A DNA stretch of 64,000 bases from Bugula neritina. Taxonomy: Eukaryota > Bryozoa > Gymnolaemata > Cheilostomatida > Bugulidae. Made by a program: the position numbers and the translations under genes. Below the pieces are notes generated by a model. That model worked only from the letters and a program-made list of their open reading frames with translations. It did no database searches and was not told the origin of the DNA. Positions within the stretch are counted from its first letter, which is position 1, and each line of letters starts with the position of its first letter. The stretch is taken from contig OZ037765.1 of the NCBI GenBank assembly GCA_964035545.1, forward strand, positions 5,143,698 to 5,207,697. Direction: 5' to 3'. Shown here piece after piece: positions 33,015-45,635 of this stretch.

Positions 33015-36000
33015 TCAGGAAAAGTTAAGAAATGACATTGAAAAAACACCTGAACTATTGTCCCTATTTTCTGCAGCAGATGAAGGAGGATTAGAGGAAA
33101 CATTCTCAAGTTCTGAAGAATTTCTCCTTCGTCTTTTCACAGTAACTGTGCTGTCATCATTTCTATCCCCTGAAACATCAGCATACCTGTACAGTATTGT
33201 GAAGTTGAATCAAGTAATAATAATACAATATCAGTGGTCATGTATTCAGAAGATAAATTAAACTAACAAATTAGAACTAATAGTAGTATTTATACCTGCT
33301 TGGAGAGGTTCTTGCTCCCTCAATCTTTTAGGAGGTATGACTCTATTTGTGTCAGCCAAGTTGGTGCTGGATGGTTGCATCCCTGTCTGATAAATTCGGA
33401 AGAGATCTGCTAAATTTGGAAATGAGGGACGCTGGTTGTTGAAATCTGTAAAGATGAGGTAGCTTTATAACACTTACTCCTAAACTATTAATTAATACAA
33501 AGAAAGCTTTAATGCTGTAGCTTCAATTACTGCAGATCAAAGCAAATTACATTTCTATTAAGCAAATGACAACTAGAAGCCCATCTGTTCACAATAAGTG
33601 TACATTTGACTATTACTCTAATTAATCAGTGTTCTGCTTTCTTTGCAGAAGAAAATTGAATGAATAGTGACATTAAAGTGTAGGTACTACATATATTTTA
33701 AAAACTTTGAAAAGGAACTCTGCTGTAAGTTTTAATTTTGATAGCTAAATTATGTAATAGGTATAAGTAAAGTTTATCAATTTTGTAACAGTAATAGTAA
33801 TACATATTATAGCACTTACTCATATTCAGAGGGAAGTTGGTATTTCTGGTATTTAATGGTGTGGTAAGTTGGGGGAAAACTGTAGGAAGCATTGTACCAC
33901 CAGGAACAAGTCCAGTGCCATACATTGCAGGTGTAGTTAGTATAGAATTCATGTGCTGTTGTTGTAGTGTTTGATAAATATTAGCGGCCATTGGGGGCAT
34001 AACTCCATACCTGTTTGTGAGACCTGCAAATATAGAATGCTAATGACATAGTCATATGTTTTCACTCAAATCAATACTGAACAATGGTGTAACCTAAGCA
34101 AAGAATTATAGAGACTTCTGCATTTATTACCTGGTTTTAACAACTATATAGATTAATCATGAAAATAACAGACCCAGAGAGAATGGCAGGCTTGGGTACA
34201 GCTGACCTTCTGCTCTTCTACCATCTCTTTTGTTCCCATTAATGGCTGCTTGAAGCTCAGAGTCAGTAGAAAACTTATGCTTCTCTTTTTCAAATGCATA
34301 CAGGTACTTGGTGTATCTAAATAACAATCATCAACAGTTTAAATTTATTTGTTTAAACTATTACACAATGAGTTATGTAATAATTATATATCTGGAGACA
34401 TTAAACTAATATTATATGCACTAATTCCATGATCGCCCTTTGTTGAGGGTTAAGGTTGGTGAAAATTATAGTTATTTTAATAAAGAGAAACAGTCAGTTT
34501 CCAGCTGTTATAAAATAGTAAAATACTACATTGTTTTAAATTTATAACCTCTGCATCCTAAGTGCTTTTGAACATCATTTGAACATATTTAAAATTGTAT
34601 TTTAAGAATTGAGTAGCAGAATACGTACTGTGATCGAAGGGTAAAAGCAGCGCTGGTTATAGAAGGCGGAAGGTCCAGCCCTCTGGCTATTTCTCTCCAT
34701 AACTTTTTATTTATCACTTCAACAACTCCCTTCTTTGCTACCACAAGCTTATACAGCTTATACATGTCTAGAATCTTCTTAGCCATTATAGGTACCCTGT
34801 TCATTGGAGTCCCTGAATTTAAATAACAGAATAACTACAATATTTGTCAACATTTATTTACAATTGCACAAATATTTGACTAATTTTATTGTTCTAAAAC
34901 TACAACTACAACTATAATTTAAAGATATAATACGATAGTTTTTCTTTTCAACCATATCATTATAGCTGCAACCTTTTGCAGCAAGCCCTTGCTAGCTGCT
35001 AATGATATTTCTTTGTACCAGGGCAAATAGAAAGGAGTTTCACTAATAAATTAGTAACATGTGTGCAGAAGATTGACTAGAAGCAAATTAAATTAAATGC
35101 TTATCAATTATGATTACCTAATTTTGTACTGTATAAATATATGATTACGTATTATTAGCTACATTGCATTTACAGTGCGTTATGTTAATTGATGCTACAA
35201 ACAGCTGCTTTTTAACACATAATATTATTAAAATACTATTACATCCTCTGGCATTTGATATAATTCATCAAATATTAGAGTTGCTATGAGAGTTGGTTAT
35301 CAGATTATATCTAATAATAACCCAGTAGACAGCTCACTCTATGTAAAAACTACACCTTCCTTTATTTTAGAAAGTTGAACACTTTGTATCTACAGTTTAT
35401 TAATACTGGAAAACTAGGGTTATATTTGGTTTCAAGATTGCTGAGTTATGTAATTCAATATACTAATTTACAAGTAGCTACATTCTATCATAGTACTGGT
35501 ATATGACTACTAAATTATACTACTGTATATACCTACTTCTAACGATCAAACTAATCACAAAACATTTCCGCCTCTCGAAAGCTAAATTATTTTGCAAAAG
35601 GTAATATTCCATATAGAGAAACCTATTATTTTAGCTACTTTGACCTGTGCTATTTTTGAGCACAAGGAATTAAAAGCTCAACATTTATAGCAATTAGAAA
35701 AGTATTCCGTCCCAAAATAATGATAAGACTAATAGATTACCTTGTTTATTCAGGAACTCGAATAACTCATCTAAAAAAGACCTTCTGTCTGATTCGTCAC
35801 CCAACTCATACAGCTGTAAGAACAAGATAATTTATAAACTGACTCATACAGCTACAGGAAAAAAATATTTTATCAATTTTTGTTTAACAAATTTTTAGGT
35901 TGAAGATACTAAAAAAATTGTTCGTTTAATGCTAATTTTTCCTTAAAATTTGCAACCAATTTACTATAAACACAATTTATATTAACAAAATACCTAAATA

Positions 36001-37048
36001 TATTTAGTAATTTACTTTAAGTTTAATTAAACTTATTTGAGAGAAATGTTTCCAATTGTTGCAAACAGCTGAAATTTAGATTTAAGACATAATATGTCTT
36101 AAATCTAATTATCTAATATTATTGAGTTACAGCACGCAGGTTAAAGATAAAGCCCAGAACATAGTACTGTATACCAACCTGTTTGAACTGCTCTTGAAAC
36201 GACCACTGGTTTTGCATTTCAACATTATCTCTGTCAGCTGTGCTGTCTGGTACAGTGAGTTGTCTCCCATGGTCATTCTCAGGTAATAGCAGAGACCTAC
36301 TTCCGTTGTGATTGTTATTTCTATTGTTTATAGCAGACATCCAAGAGGAATTTGGTATTGACGGCCATCCTGACTGGTCAATAAAGCCACGATACTGTAA
36401 CTGTTGTAGAACATTTGCATTGGAATCAGCTTCATTAATTCCAGTCCCCGAAAGAGGAGTAAGTCTTTGGGACATCTCTGTTGAAAATAATCCCGGGAAG
36501 TGAGTGAAAGTTGGTGAGGTTGGTGGTGTCGTGACAGAGTTTGAAGTTGAAGGTCTGTTTAACAGCTAAAAGCAACATACAATACTCTTTGTAATATGTT
36601 AACAACCAGTGCAGTTATCTATCAAAGTCATTATTATTGTTTGTATATTTAAAGTTTGCTATTGTATGGTGAAAATAAAATTTTTATTCCATTATTTCAT
36701 TAATAATCATACTTAACTTAGTTTAGCTAAGTTGGCTGCAAATATTTTATCAAAGGCAATTATTGCTAAGATATTAAACTAAAATATTTAAATTCAACAT
36801 TCATAGCCACCAGCTTTTCTTAATTTAAAACTAAAAAATAAGACCTGAAAAAATTCACAAATTTTAGTAGCCATAGTCCTACTACTAGTATAAGTATTCC
36901 AAGATAATGTAAAATTATACAACTTATGAAATATATTATTGTAATTATGAACGTTACTTTCCTCAAATTAATAAACTAATATGAGTATAATCATAACGTA
37001 ATAATGTTCATACTCCCTTACCTGATTTACTTGGAAGCCAGATGTCAT
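33015..37048 (-). CDS. ARID3-like: ARID3/dead-ringer-like transcription factor
   Basis: Eight exons (high to low): 37048-37022, 36565-36179, 35813-35741, 34812-34629, 34316-34174, 34023-33820, 33445-33296 and 33169-33015, in total 1,323 nt, 440 residues plus TGA. Exons 3-5 encode the ARID DNA-binding domain: LYELGDESDRRSFLDELFEF, VPIMAKKILDMYKLY, VVEVINKKLWREIARGLDLP, SITSAAFTLRSQ and YTKYLYAFEKE, clearly the ARID3 subfamily. ARID3 proteins are nuclear and bind AT-rich DNA. The N-terminal 138 residues are Ser/Asn/Gln-rich; the C-terminal part is Thr/Pro-rich and ends with a basic KRRRR stretch. A REKLES domain, usual in ARID3, is not recognisable. The start ATG follows a CCAAT/TATA promoter. 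It has a diverged copy at 59363-61778. Confidence 0.85.
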
Positions 37049-37137
37049 GTTTGCTACTAACGAGTTACGAGTTACAGGCTAAGTTGGTAAATTAACTTCT
37101 TGTCAGCGTCTGTTAGAGTTGGCGCTAGATCCTGCAG

Positions 37138-37218
37138 CTTTTATAGCACAGAATTCAATTATATGTTTCATTACGGTCATAGCCAATCAGCTTGATTGTT
37201 TAGTTATTAATAGCCAAT
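37138..37218 (-). promoter_or_regulatory. TATA box and two CCAAT boxes of the ARID3-like gene
   Basis: Read on the minus strand, TATAAAAG (37145-37138) lies about 90 nt before the ATG at 37048. Two ATTGG (inverted CCAAT) motifs lie upstream, at 37187-37183 and 37218-37214, about 40 and 70 nt from the TATA box. The spacing fits a standard RNA polymerase II core promoter with transcription starting near 37110. Confidence 0.6.
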
Positions 37219-38834
37219 AGGAAGGTTGGATCTTTTTTCACTTTGAACTCTGTAATTACTGTATGAGCATGTTTGTTGAGATTTGCACAACTTGTTTAAA
37301 TAATTCTGGTTTCAATGAACTTTAATGTTATGTATTTGGCGGTGAAGCCTGGGTGTCCAACCTGTATAAAGCAAATAGACACTTGAAAGATATATTCCGG
37401 CCACTCCATAAACTTAAGCTTGAGCCAGGGGCTATGTAAGGCATCAGTATTTTTTCAGTAAAGTCTCAATAGTTACTACAGGTTGCAAGTTTTGTAGCAT
37501 GTATATAAAGCATACATTTTAATTGAAATATACAAGCAAAATAATTTTAGCTTTATGCCTTTGAGAGCCACATAAATGTAGGCTGCTGCTGGAAAGCCTT
37601 TCGATAAACCATTATATAACAATATACAAAATTTATCAATGCTTACTTTTGCTGCACGTTATATTAATTGTAGTGAAAATGTGTTACCGATAATAACTAA
37701 TGTATGTAAACTATTACAATATGGTATTAGTATAGTATTATATATTATATTTCTTATATATTTCTATCATATTTTATTACATTATATGACATATTAAAAA
37801 TATAATATTTTTATTTCTTTTTCACTCTAGAGTTCAATTTGGCTACGTTTATAAAAACTTATAATGATATTTGCAAACAAAATCATGAAAATAGCATCTT
37901 ATATTGCATGACATTTAATGTCTTGCCAAATCAGTTATAAGTCTGATTAATTAAACTCCTGGCCTGCTGCCAACATATATAAGCAGTACTGATACCCAAT
38001 GAAACGTAGCAGACAGCTGAGTATTTTAGATAATAAACTGTTAACTAGCCGAATTTAAATTGCAAGTAAAACCCAAAGCTGGTTAGATTGTATTACAAAG
38101 TCAAATATAGCTACACTGCCGTTGAGATGGTTTAAGTATTTTGAAGCATTTTTGAAAAACATGCCACGTTCATACAAGCACATCATAAGGTATTAAAGAT
38201 ATCCAGCCTCCTAATTAAAGTCATAAGTTCTGGTCATATATAGATTTAATGAGACATTTTAATAATCTTTCAAATGCAGCTTTATAATTAAATTCAACTA
38301 ATTCTGATGCACTCACCCATTGTCTAAAGTTGTTACAAATAACTTTCTGTACATTTAATTATATGCTTTGAAGTAACTTAAAGGTGTCAAGATTTGAAAT
38401 AGCTGAAGTTATAATAAGCTAACTCCTACAAGCTGAGTAATTATATGCCTTATTATATGATAATGAAAATAGAAATGAGTACTGACAAATGTAATGTCAA
38501 AGAAAATTAACTGGAATAAATGTTATAAGGACAATATCCCCCAATCTTCTAAGTTTGTTTTAGTTAAACTAGTAAACATTTAGCCATCTTTCTGGCAATT
38601 TGCAATTTCGAATAGAGCAGCTATTTTTAGCCATAGCGATGCACTTCCAACTTTTTCTATTCTAAAAGTTGTAATGATAAGATCATTTATATGTAACAGC
38701 TTGAAGTACTGAATTCAATTCTTAAAACTTGCGCTGCTTTCAGAAATTTGGAGTCTTTCTAAGGTTTCGCAAAGTTTTGCTTAGTATTAAAGCTACCATT
38801 AACACCTCTTTTATATCCTAAGCTGCTCTGATTC

Positions 38835-39250
38835 TTGCTAATAATATGTATTATTCTAAAACTTGGAGGGAATAAACAAAGAATCCAGTGACTTGATAGA
38901 CGACATTAACTGCTCTTTATTACGTATCCTTTGTAGTTCTATAAACACGCTGTCTCTCCTTTTCACAGTACACCAGTTAATCTGAGTTATAAATAAAGTT
39001 AGTATAAAAGTTTGTCAACTTCCAAAACAAATACTCCATTTATTTACAGAACCAACAGAATGGAGGGATGAGTCTAATATTATGTAAACAGGTGTCAATA
39101 TACATAACCCACAGAATTATGTCTTTTAATTTCTATTTAATTCAAATAATACATACTTAGAAGGTATCATGGCATTAGAAGGGTAAATATGGACAGATTA
39201 CATATAGATTTCACCAGTCAAATAATATTTAAAGTTCTATGGAAAGTTAT
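38835..39250 (-). repeat. Dispersed repeat, inverted relative to 63560-64000
   Basis: The reverse complement of 39005-39181 matches 63665-63835 at roughly 80% by eye, including the shared run TTGACACCTGTTTACATAAT. Weaker similarity goes on to both sides (TTGTTTATTCCC near 38870 and 63920). It lies upstream of the minus-strand ARID gene and downstream of the plus-strand ARID copy. No coding content or clear ends. Confidence 0.75.
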
Positions 39251-40627
39251 TCTATAACCTTATACTGAACAACTGCCTGCGCTTTTCTTTTAATTTACCA
39301 CAGAGCTATTGGATACTTTACCCTGAAAAGCACTAAAAGTACACCACTTATTTCCAGCATTTAGCTTAAGGTCAAAATCATTTGGCTTTTTATAATTACA
39401 TCTATTAATGCAATTAAGAAGCTTACAATTGATTGGAGGCATTCAAATTCCTAAGCAAGTTGCGGTCAAATTATTTTGCTTAATTCTGGTAGCAAAACGG
39501 GAAACTTGTCCTTAAGGATTTGAATAAAATCTAACACTCATTTTATAAATCTTGCACCGTTTAGTAAATTCAAGCCGGAAGTGTGAATTAGCAAAAAACT
39601 ACCTTTGCTGTTTTGTTATCGAACTAGTATATTTATAGTCACTGTGAGAGGCCTATTTAGATTTAATTACAGTAAGTGGAACTTTGATCCCGTCACTTGA
39701 CTTGAGTTTTTCAAATAGAAAATATCAAGAAATTATTTGGAAAAGCTCTGAAAATAGTAAATGCAAGAAAAAAGTCGCTTTCACCATTATATTATATCAT
39801 GTTACTTCATATCATATTATATAATATTTTGAGGCTGATTGGTCTATGTTTATTATTAATGATTTACAAAAGTTTCAGAAATATCACTTATATTCTATTA
39901 GTGCCCTAATAAATAAATAGTTGTTAATTTTTATGAGATAAAAACAAGTTTATTTACTAGGATTGCAGCAAGAGAGAACAACTACAAATGTCTGTTCAAG
40001 AAAATGTAGTATAATAGCCTTCGAATTTAAGTTTAAATATTAACGCTTTCTGTGAAAAATTTAGTTGTTAAAAAGAGTTTAGCAGTATCAGTTTTTCTAG
40101 CTGACCAATTAGTGATGAAAGATGATGAGGGACTGTGAGAAAAAAAGCCTGTAAATCATATTTAGGCTGCATTTAGGGGTGGTAGGTGGTTGACTTAAAG
40201 TATCTGTTTGTGGAACTTTGGCTGTACACTTTGTGAAACTATAGAAAACCAACCACTGCAGTTATAACAAAGGCACGGAAACAACGGCAGGCATGCAGGG
40301 TTTGTAGAGTATAAATAGGCTGGTATGATAAATTATTATGCTCTTTCAAAAGATTTCTCCAAGCATATTAATGAAAATAAACTTAATGGTTAGATGATGA
40401 ATTTAAATAGTAAATTATTTGGTAAATCACATGTTTATAAACTACTCCCCACTGCCATCTGTTGTTTGATCTCAAAAGGGGAATGTATTACCGCTTAGTG
40501 CGGTGCCATAAATATGGGTATAAATATGAATAATTCTACTTTTACCGTTTGATTGAAGCTAGAGTAATTATGGGGAATGTTACAAGATTGTTAAAAGAAT
40601 TTCCATTAAGATAAGGGATGTGTGTCG

Positions 40628-40702
40628 TGTTGAGGGTCTAGGGGTTAGAGTGTTTGCCTAGGTAATGTGAAGTCATGGGTTCGAGCCCTGACAATGGCCA
40701 TT
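40628..40702 (+). repeat. tRNA-like SINE head (second type)
   Basis: Has an A-box-like TAGGGGTTAGAGTG and the B box GGGTTCGAGCC, spaced as in an RNA polymerase III promoter. The following GAAGAGCATCCAGT resembles DNA next to the SINE at 30180-30240. The arms do not fold into a good cloverleaf. Confidence 0.55.
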
Positions 40703-40834
40703 GGTGGTGTTACGAAGAGCATCCAGTCATAATTGTTCCTGTGCCTCACATGAATAAGTCCTCAGCCCAATTTCACAAAGACCTGTTCTATCAGGGTTTG
40801 TTCACATGGATGATTGTAGAGATGACTTTACCCA

Positions 40835-40912
40835 GTGGCTCCATGGTGTAATGGTTAGCACAGTTGCTCGCAAGACAGAGGTCTCGGGTTCGAATCCCAG
40901 TGGGGGCAAGTA
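40835..40912 (+). repeat. tRNA-derived SINE head, Gln-tRNA-like
   Basis: GGCTCCATGGTGTAATGGTT at the 5' side closely resembles the start of animal tRNA-Gln; then an imperfect CTCGCAAG arm and the B box GGGTTCGAATCCCAG with the shared tail GTGGGGGCAA. The acceptor and anticodon stems are imperfect, so I read it as a SINE head and not a tRNA gene. Confidence 0.7.
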
Positions 40913-41054
40913 TTTTTTAAGCTATTTTAGCCTCGTCTTGTGGATGTACTCTCAGAGAGTTGAGTGGTGAGTGAAGCCCATAAACTGACAGAGTATGTAG
41001 GGGGCCAGTGCAGTTCTGGAGAGAACTGGGCAGGATGTTGTTTGGAATCTCGAA

Positions 41055-41112
41055 GCTTAATTGGTTAGCCACCTAGGTCTGTGGTGCGAAACCCTGGTAG
41101 GGGCAATTATTT
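41055..41112 (+). repeat. Degenerate SINE fragment
   Basis: Keeps the TTGGTTAGCC A-box part, a B-box remnant (GGTGCGAAACC) and the family tail GGGGCAATTATTTTACAC, the same tail as at 62278. Older copy than the one at 40835. Confidence 0.6.
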
Positions 41113-43290
41113 TACACTGGTGACTATAAATGTACATGAGTTTATGTGTGCATGTGTTACTTCATTAACTTAAAACAGAGGGCCACGGCTTATACCTCAT
41201 CAATACAAGAAACTAACGTTTTCTGTCAACATACACATTGAAATAGTGTGTAAAATCAATAAAGAGATCAAGTAGCTCCAAGCCTTCCAAGCAATGCTGG
41301 TATGGGTGGGCCCATAGCTTTCTAAAAATAATTGCAAATTATACCTCTTATTATTCTGTAGTGTCTTTGTGCCAAGTACTTACAGTATTTAATTGTGATA
41401 TAATCGTCTTTTCTTCTTCATATGAACAGTTCTATACCAGTAGAGTCAGCTAACACAGCAACAATATGCAGATATGAAAAAGCTAATAGTTTAAAATATT
41501 TATAAAATTTGTTTCAATTGTCAAATTTTACAAGACTTAATTCTAGCAAAGTGGAATGGGTTTAAGTTCAAATCACCAAGTGGTATTACATATAAATAAC
41601 AAATTTCAAGGCTACTTTAAACTTGTAAGCCAAAGTTAGGCAAATGTACAGAGCACTTTCCATAAACAAGTGATGAAATATTTCTATTTTGACAACAATA
41701 TTGAAAATATTTTCCCATGCACCTGGAGTAAACAGAAAATATAAAGCTCATTTTAAATTCGCAAATACAAGTTATTATATACTTTATAATACTTTCATTA
41801 CATAAGATTGTCAACATATGTGACCAACAGACTTCCTATAGCACTGCTTTTAATAGAATGGTAAATATTACTTATCCACTAATAATATATTATAAAAATA
41901 GAGATCAGAATAGCAAACAGAAGGAAACATAAACTGAAACTAGAAACATTCAATTTAATTACAAATTGCAGTAAATTGCTAAAAATTAAAAATGAACAGG
42001 AAAGCCCTTGACAAATTCCAGCAGTAAAACAAAGTTCTAACTTATTGTGGTGAAAATCAACCGTGTTGTAGTTATGTCAAGATGTGAAGCCTTTGATTTT
42101 AATAATTTGTTTAATCAACATAATTATGTAATAAAGGTGGGGTTTAAACTGGAAAATAGTAAAGCTTAGTTAACACTATCAAACATTTTTTTGCATTCAA
42201 TCACTTTGTTGTGCAGTTCTTTATAACACACTTAATAGCTTAGATGGTAGAAATTGTATGTTTTATAACGAAGAAAAATCAAATTCAGTATAAACTTAGA
42301 CATAGAGTATAAAATACAAGCTATTATTTGAAAAAAAACAGAGGTACTTGTTTTGATCTGAACTCAAAACATTAAATACTGAGAAATTTACATTTATTGC
42401 GATACATTATTTGTGATACACAAATTTGTTTTCTTGTCGGCATTACTACAAATGGTATCATTCCAAATAGACAACTTCCAATTAGACGAACATCAATATA
42501 TTTCACTTAGATGATCCCCACCCCAAACTGGGCAACTTTGATTTATAGACCATGCACTTTACTTAAAAAACATTAGTGATTAAAAAATGAATATCAATGA
42601 CATTTGATAAGAAGTTGCATTAATTTTGGTTTCATGTATGTAGATCTACGCCTGTGCACATGTGTCTGTTGTCTAACTAAAGCCATGTATAGGCAGGGAT
42701 GTAGTGGAAAAAATATTCTAGGCCATACTCTCAGGCCGGGGGTCCAGGGGGCCGCCCCCGGGGCAGCGCCCCGGCCGCCGAAGCCCTCAGAGCTTTCTGA
42801 TGCAAATTTATGCAATTTAAAGCCATTGTGAATTCTAATTCTTCTGAAGAAATTTGTGTTGAAATGTGCACCTCACTATTATTTTCATACCATACCAGCT
42901 ACATGACGACTGGGCATTGCTGCAAACTATATAAATATTCAGTATTGTCCCATACTTGTTGACTGTAATTTCAGATGTAGTCTTACTCAACTGCAGTTAG
43001 GTTTGTTCTGACATGCACCAAGCCCAAACTGTACAGAAAAATTGCTGAAGGTCTCAAAAAGTTAGAAGGATAGAGGCAGGTAACAAGTGCTCTCCAAATG
43101 CAACCTGACTATTTTATTAATAACTAATAGACCGACGTGCCCAGAAAAAGAATAATAGATCAGAAGAGAGGCAGATTGCAAATCATAAAATGTGTGTTTG
43201 TTATTTCTAAAGAGCAATTTGGCAAGCAAAAATTGGTTAAAAACCTAAATGGAGTTTATTAGAGTATTAGTCTAAACAATAAGGAGATAC

Positions 43291-43561
43291 TGTAGTAATT
43301 TATGTAACTACTATGCGTGGGTTCCTAGCTTGTAATTATGTCTATTTATCTACACCAATAAAGTATTTAGGTAAAAGTTTCCAAGTTTATTTACTACTAA
43401 TTATATAAAAGATACCGCACGTACACCGATTAGAGATTACATCTTCGCTTAGTTAGCACGCTCTCTCTACTGCAAAACTACTACTAACTAAGGCCTATCA
43501 CGTGACGCATTTTGATAGGCTGAAGGAATGTGGGGGACGCGCGTATTACGTCCTCACTACA
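43291..43561 (-). repeat. 3' LTR of outer element
   Basis: 271 bp, identical by eye to 54996-55266. Contains AATAAAGTATTT in plus orientation only; on the sense (minus) strand no clear AATAAA was seen. Confidence 0.95.
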
Positions 43562-43572
43562 CCGCCCCCCCC
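43562..43572 (-). other. Polypurine tract, outer element
   Basis: GGGGGGGGCGG on the minus strand directly before the 3' LTR, where plus-strand priming is expected. Confidence 0.75.
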
Positions 43573-43919
43573 AGCAGAAAGCCCTACTTTCTGATAACAC
43601 AGACACAATAATTCGAACATAAAATGTTATAAAACTATATATATATAAAAACTGAGAGAGCGTGTGGCACATACAGAAAAACATGGCTATGTACAGTAGT
43701 AAGAAACATATACATATATAAAAAAAATATAACAGTAAATATACAATGGCACCGGCGGGAGGCACTATAAGGGAATAGTTTGTAGAGGTAGAGCTGTATA
43801 CTGGTAGGTTACTATATTGTTACACTGAGTAATTGTTTGTGAGCACTGGCGTGAGAAGGGTCTGTAATGGGGCACCACCTGCGGTACCATCACGGATAGG
43901 GAGAGGAGGGACATCATCT

Positions 43920-44144
43920 TCAAGCACTTCCTTTCATTCGGGCTACAGAGGCAGAGAGGGCCCGGAGTTCTGATGCGGCGGCGGAGATTCTCGGTGCCAG
44001 TCTTTGCACCTCTTTCTCTAATTCTCGTATCCGCTCTTCTGCCTCGCCTAGATTCCTGGCGGGGGCAGAGTGTCGATTGGGGGATGAAGATGGCCAACGC
44101 CGTTTACGAGACGGCCTTGGGGAGACAGGGGGGAGGGACGCCAT
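43920..44144 (-). CDS. Small basic plus coiled-coil ORF overlapping the zinc-finger ORF
   Basis: A 74-residue frame overlapping the end of the zinc-finger ORF by 97 nt in another frame. Starts Ser/Pro/Arg-rich (SRKRRWPSSS), then a predicted heptad coiled coil (EAEERIRELEKEVQRLAPRI) up to its stop. Heptad quality suggests a real protein, made by its own start, a frameshift or splicing from the upstream ORF. Not recognised as a known family. Confidence 0.45.
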   Translation of the reverse strand: MASLPPVSPRPSRKRRWPSSSPNRHSAPARNLGEAEERIRELEKEVQRLAPRISAAASELRALSASVARMKGSA

Positions 44145-44923
44145 CGCTGTGGTATATCGATGCGTCGTAACACGACTCTTGGTATGGAGTCGGGGCGGGG
44201 CACTGTGCGTGCGGGGGGTGAGGAATGGGATATGCGTGGTTTCCTATATCCGGGTGGTTTAGGGCAGGGTCCCTGTGTGATGGTCCTGGGTGCGGGGAAC
44301 TCCTGGCGCAGCCGTTCATATCGAACTGGGTCTGATATGAACGGTCGGATGAGATTGAGGAATTGTGGGAAGGAGGGTTCGTCGACTTCGAACAGGTGTC
44401 CAACATGGCATCCCATGGTTCGTTGGTGACGGAGGATGTAGTCCCTGTGGTAACTATATTCACCACAGGGACAAAAGGTGGTGAAATAATGTTGGGGAAT
44501 ATGAACTCGAAGTCTTCGTGGGGTAGTGAAGTGAAGCTGGCATAAACGGCAGGTGGTGCATTGGTCGTCTCCTTTGTGCTCTCGTATCAGTGTTTCCGTA
44601 TCTGTTGTAAGCCAGCATGATTGTTGTAGGAGTGCCTCCGGAAGAGTAGTGGGAACGGGTTCCTCGTTCCAAGCCATTTCTAGTGACGGCATGTCACCAG
44701 ATAGAGGAGAGAGAGCGGTATCTAAAAGAGCAGAATTACTGTTAGATCGGATATGATCTTTACACCATAATTCTGATGACAACCGACTGTTACTAGTCTG
44801 GGAGTCATACATCTTTTCAGATAGCACTCGAGGGACTGAGTCGTGTCGTGTAGACTGACAGAGAGACATAGTGTCAAGCTCCAGATCTAGTAGATCGTCG
44901 GCCATCTTTATGTTCTCGTCGCC

Positions 44924-45463
44924 TGTCACAAAACTGTAGGTAGCAGTGTGACGAGTTCGAAAAGTCTGGTAGTCAGAAGTGTATAGACAAGTAGCATACA
45001 GCTTGATAATCCAGTTGTGAGTAAATAGAGTTGTGGATATAAGTAGACTTTATTCCTTTAGTAAGATATGCACAGATGAATTAATAAAAATGAACTCTGA
45101 GAATGAACTTATAAAAAGGAACTGATTCGTAAACACAACTGCCTCAGTATTTATAGTAAACAAAACACTCTAGAACATTCTCAAGCATTCCAGTATAGAA
45201 GATTCTAGTACAAAACATTCCCCACATACCAATACTATTTATAGAAAATCAAAACAAAACATTGGAATTTCCATGGTTATTTCGCAATTATTGCGCAATA
45301 CCTTGTTTACATTGCTGGACAGTAGTTAACATGACTAATGAAAATAACAATGAACAATGACCCATCTCTTTGATCAATCTAGAATAGTTATGAACATTCG
45401 TGTATAATCATTAGGAAAAACCCGGTAAGTCTATAGGTATATGTATACTCAGAATTTGTGACA
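44924..45463 (-). repeat. 3' LTR of inner element
   Basis: 540 bp, no difference from 48781-49320 found by eye. On the sense strand it would supply the poly(A) site. Confidence 0.95.
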
Positions 45464-45470
45464 ACCCCCC
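45464..45470 (-). other. Polypurine tract, inner element
   Basis: GGGGGGT on the minus strand next to the 3' LTR; short but in the right place. Confidence 0.65.
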
Positions 45471-45509
45471 ATTCTAAGAGAAATTATCTTGATCATTTCT
45501 CCTAACTAC

Positions 45510-45635
45510 TTAAAATTCTGAGTCAATTCGGCTTAGATAATCTGCTCCAACATTGTCCTTTCCTTTGATTGACTCCACCTTGATTCTGAAGTTCTGTAAA
45601 TACATAGCCCATCTCATCACTCTGCTGTTTCTTAC
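45510..45635 (-). pseudogene. RNase H tail fragment after the integrase
   Basis: In a frame different from the big ORF: SRVMRWAMYLQNFRIKVESI then KGKDN and ADYLSR, the standard end of a Ty3/gypsy RNase H domain. Everything before it (RT and most of RNase H) is missing. Its place downstream of the integrase shows the parental gene order was protease-integrase-RT-RNase H. Confidence 0.85.

Larger units (their letters stand above)
37049..42685. other. AT-rich intergenic region
   Basis: No coding region recognised across 5.6 kb. Contents are a possible decayed MITE starting at about 37350 (GGGTGTCCAACCTGT, like the end of the element at 62917), a dispersed repeat (38835-39250), three tRNA-derived SINE heads (40628-41112) and otherwise plain AT-rich DNA. 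A short frame at 41617-41817 has no domain support. Confidence 0.6.

Noticed and set aside
33004-33261. Plus-strand 85-residue ORF
   Set aside because: Antisense of the last ARID exon, whose frame has splice and paralogue support.
37350-37600. Third hAT MITE
   Set aside because: One end resembles the element at 62917, but no second end or target duplication could be found.
40842-40912. Functional tRNA-Gln gene
   Set aside because: A and B boxes are present but the acceptor and anticodon stems are imperfect, and the same sequence recurs as a SINE head elsewhere.
44160-44429. Plus-strand ORFs over the zinc-finger ORF and Gag-Pol
   Set aside because: They are reverse-strand shadows of GC-rich coding sequence, with no domains.
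44924-44929. Start codon of the zinc-finger ORF at 44929
   Set aside because: This ATG is in the inner LTR; the original start is at 49409.
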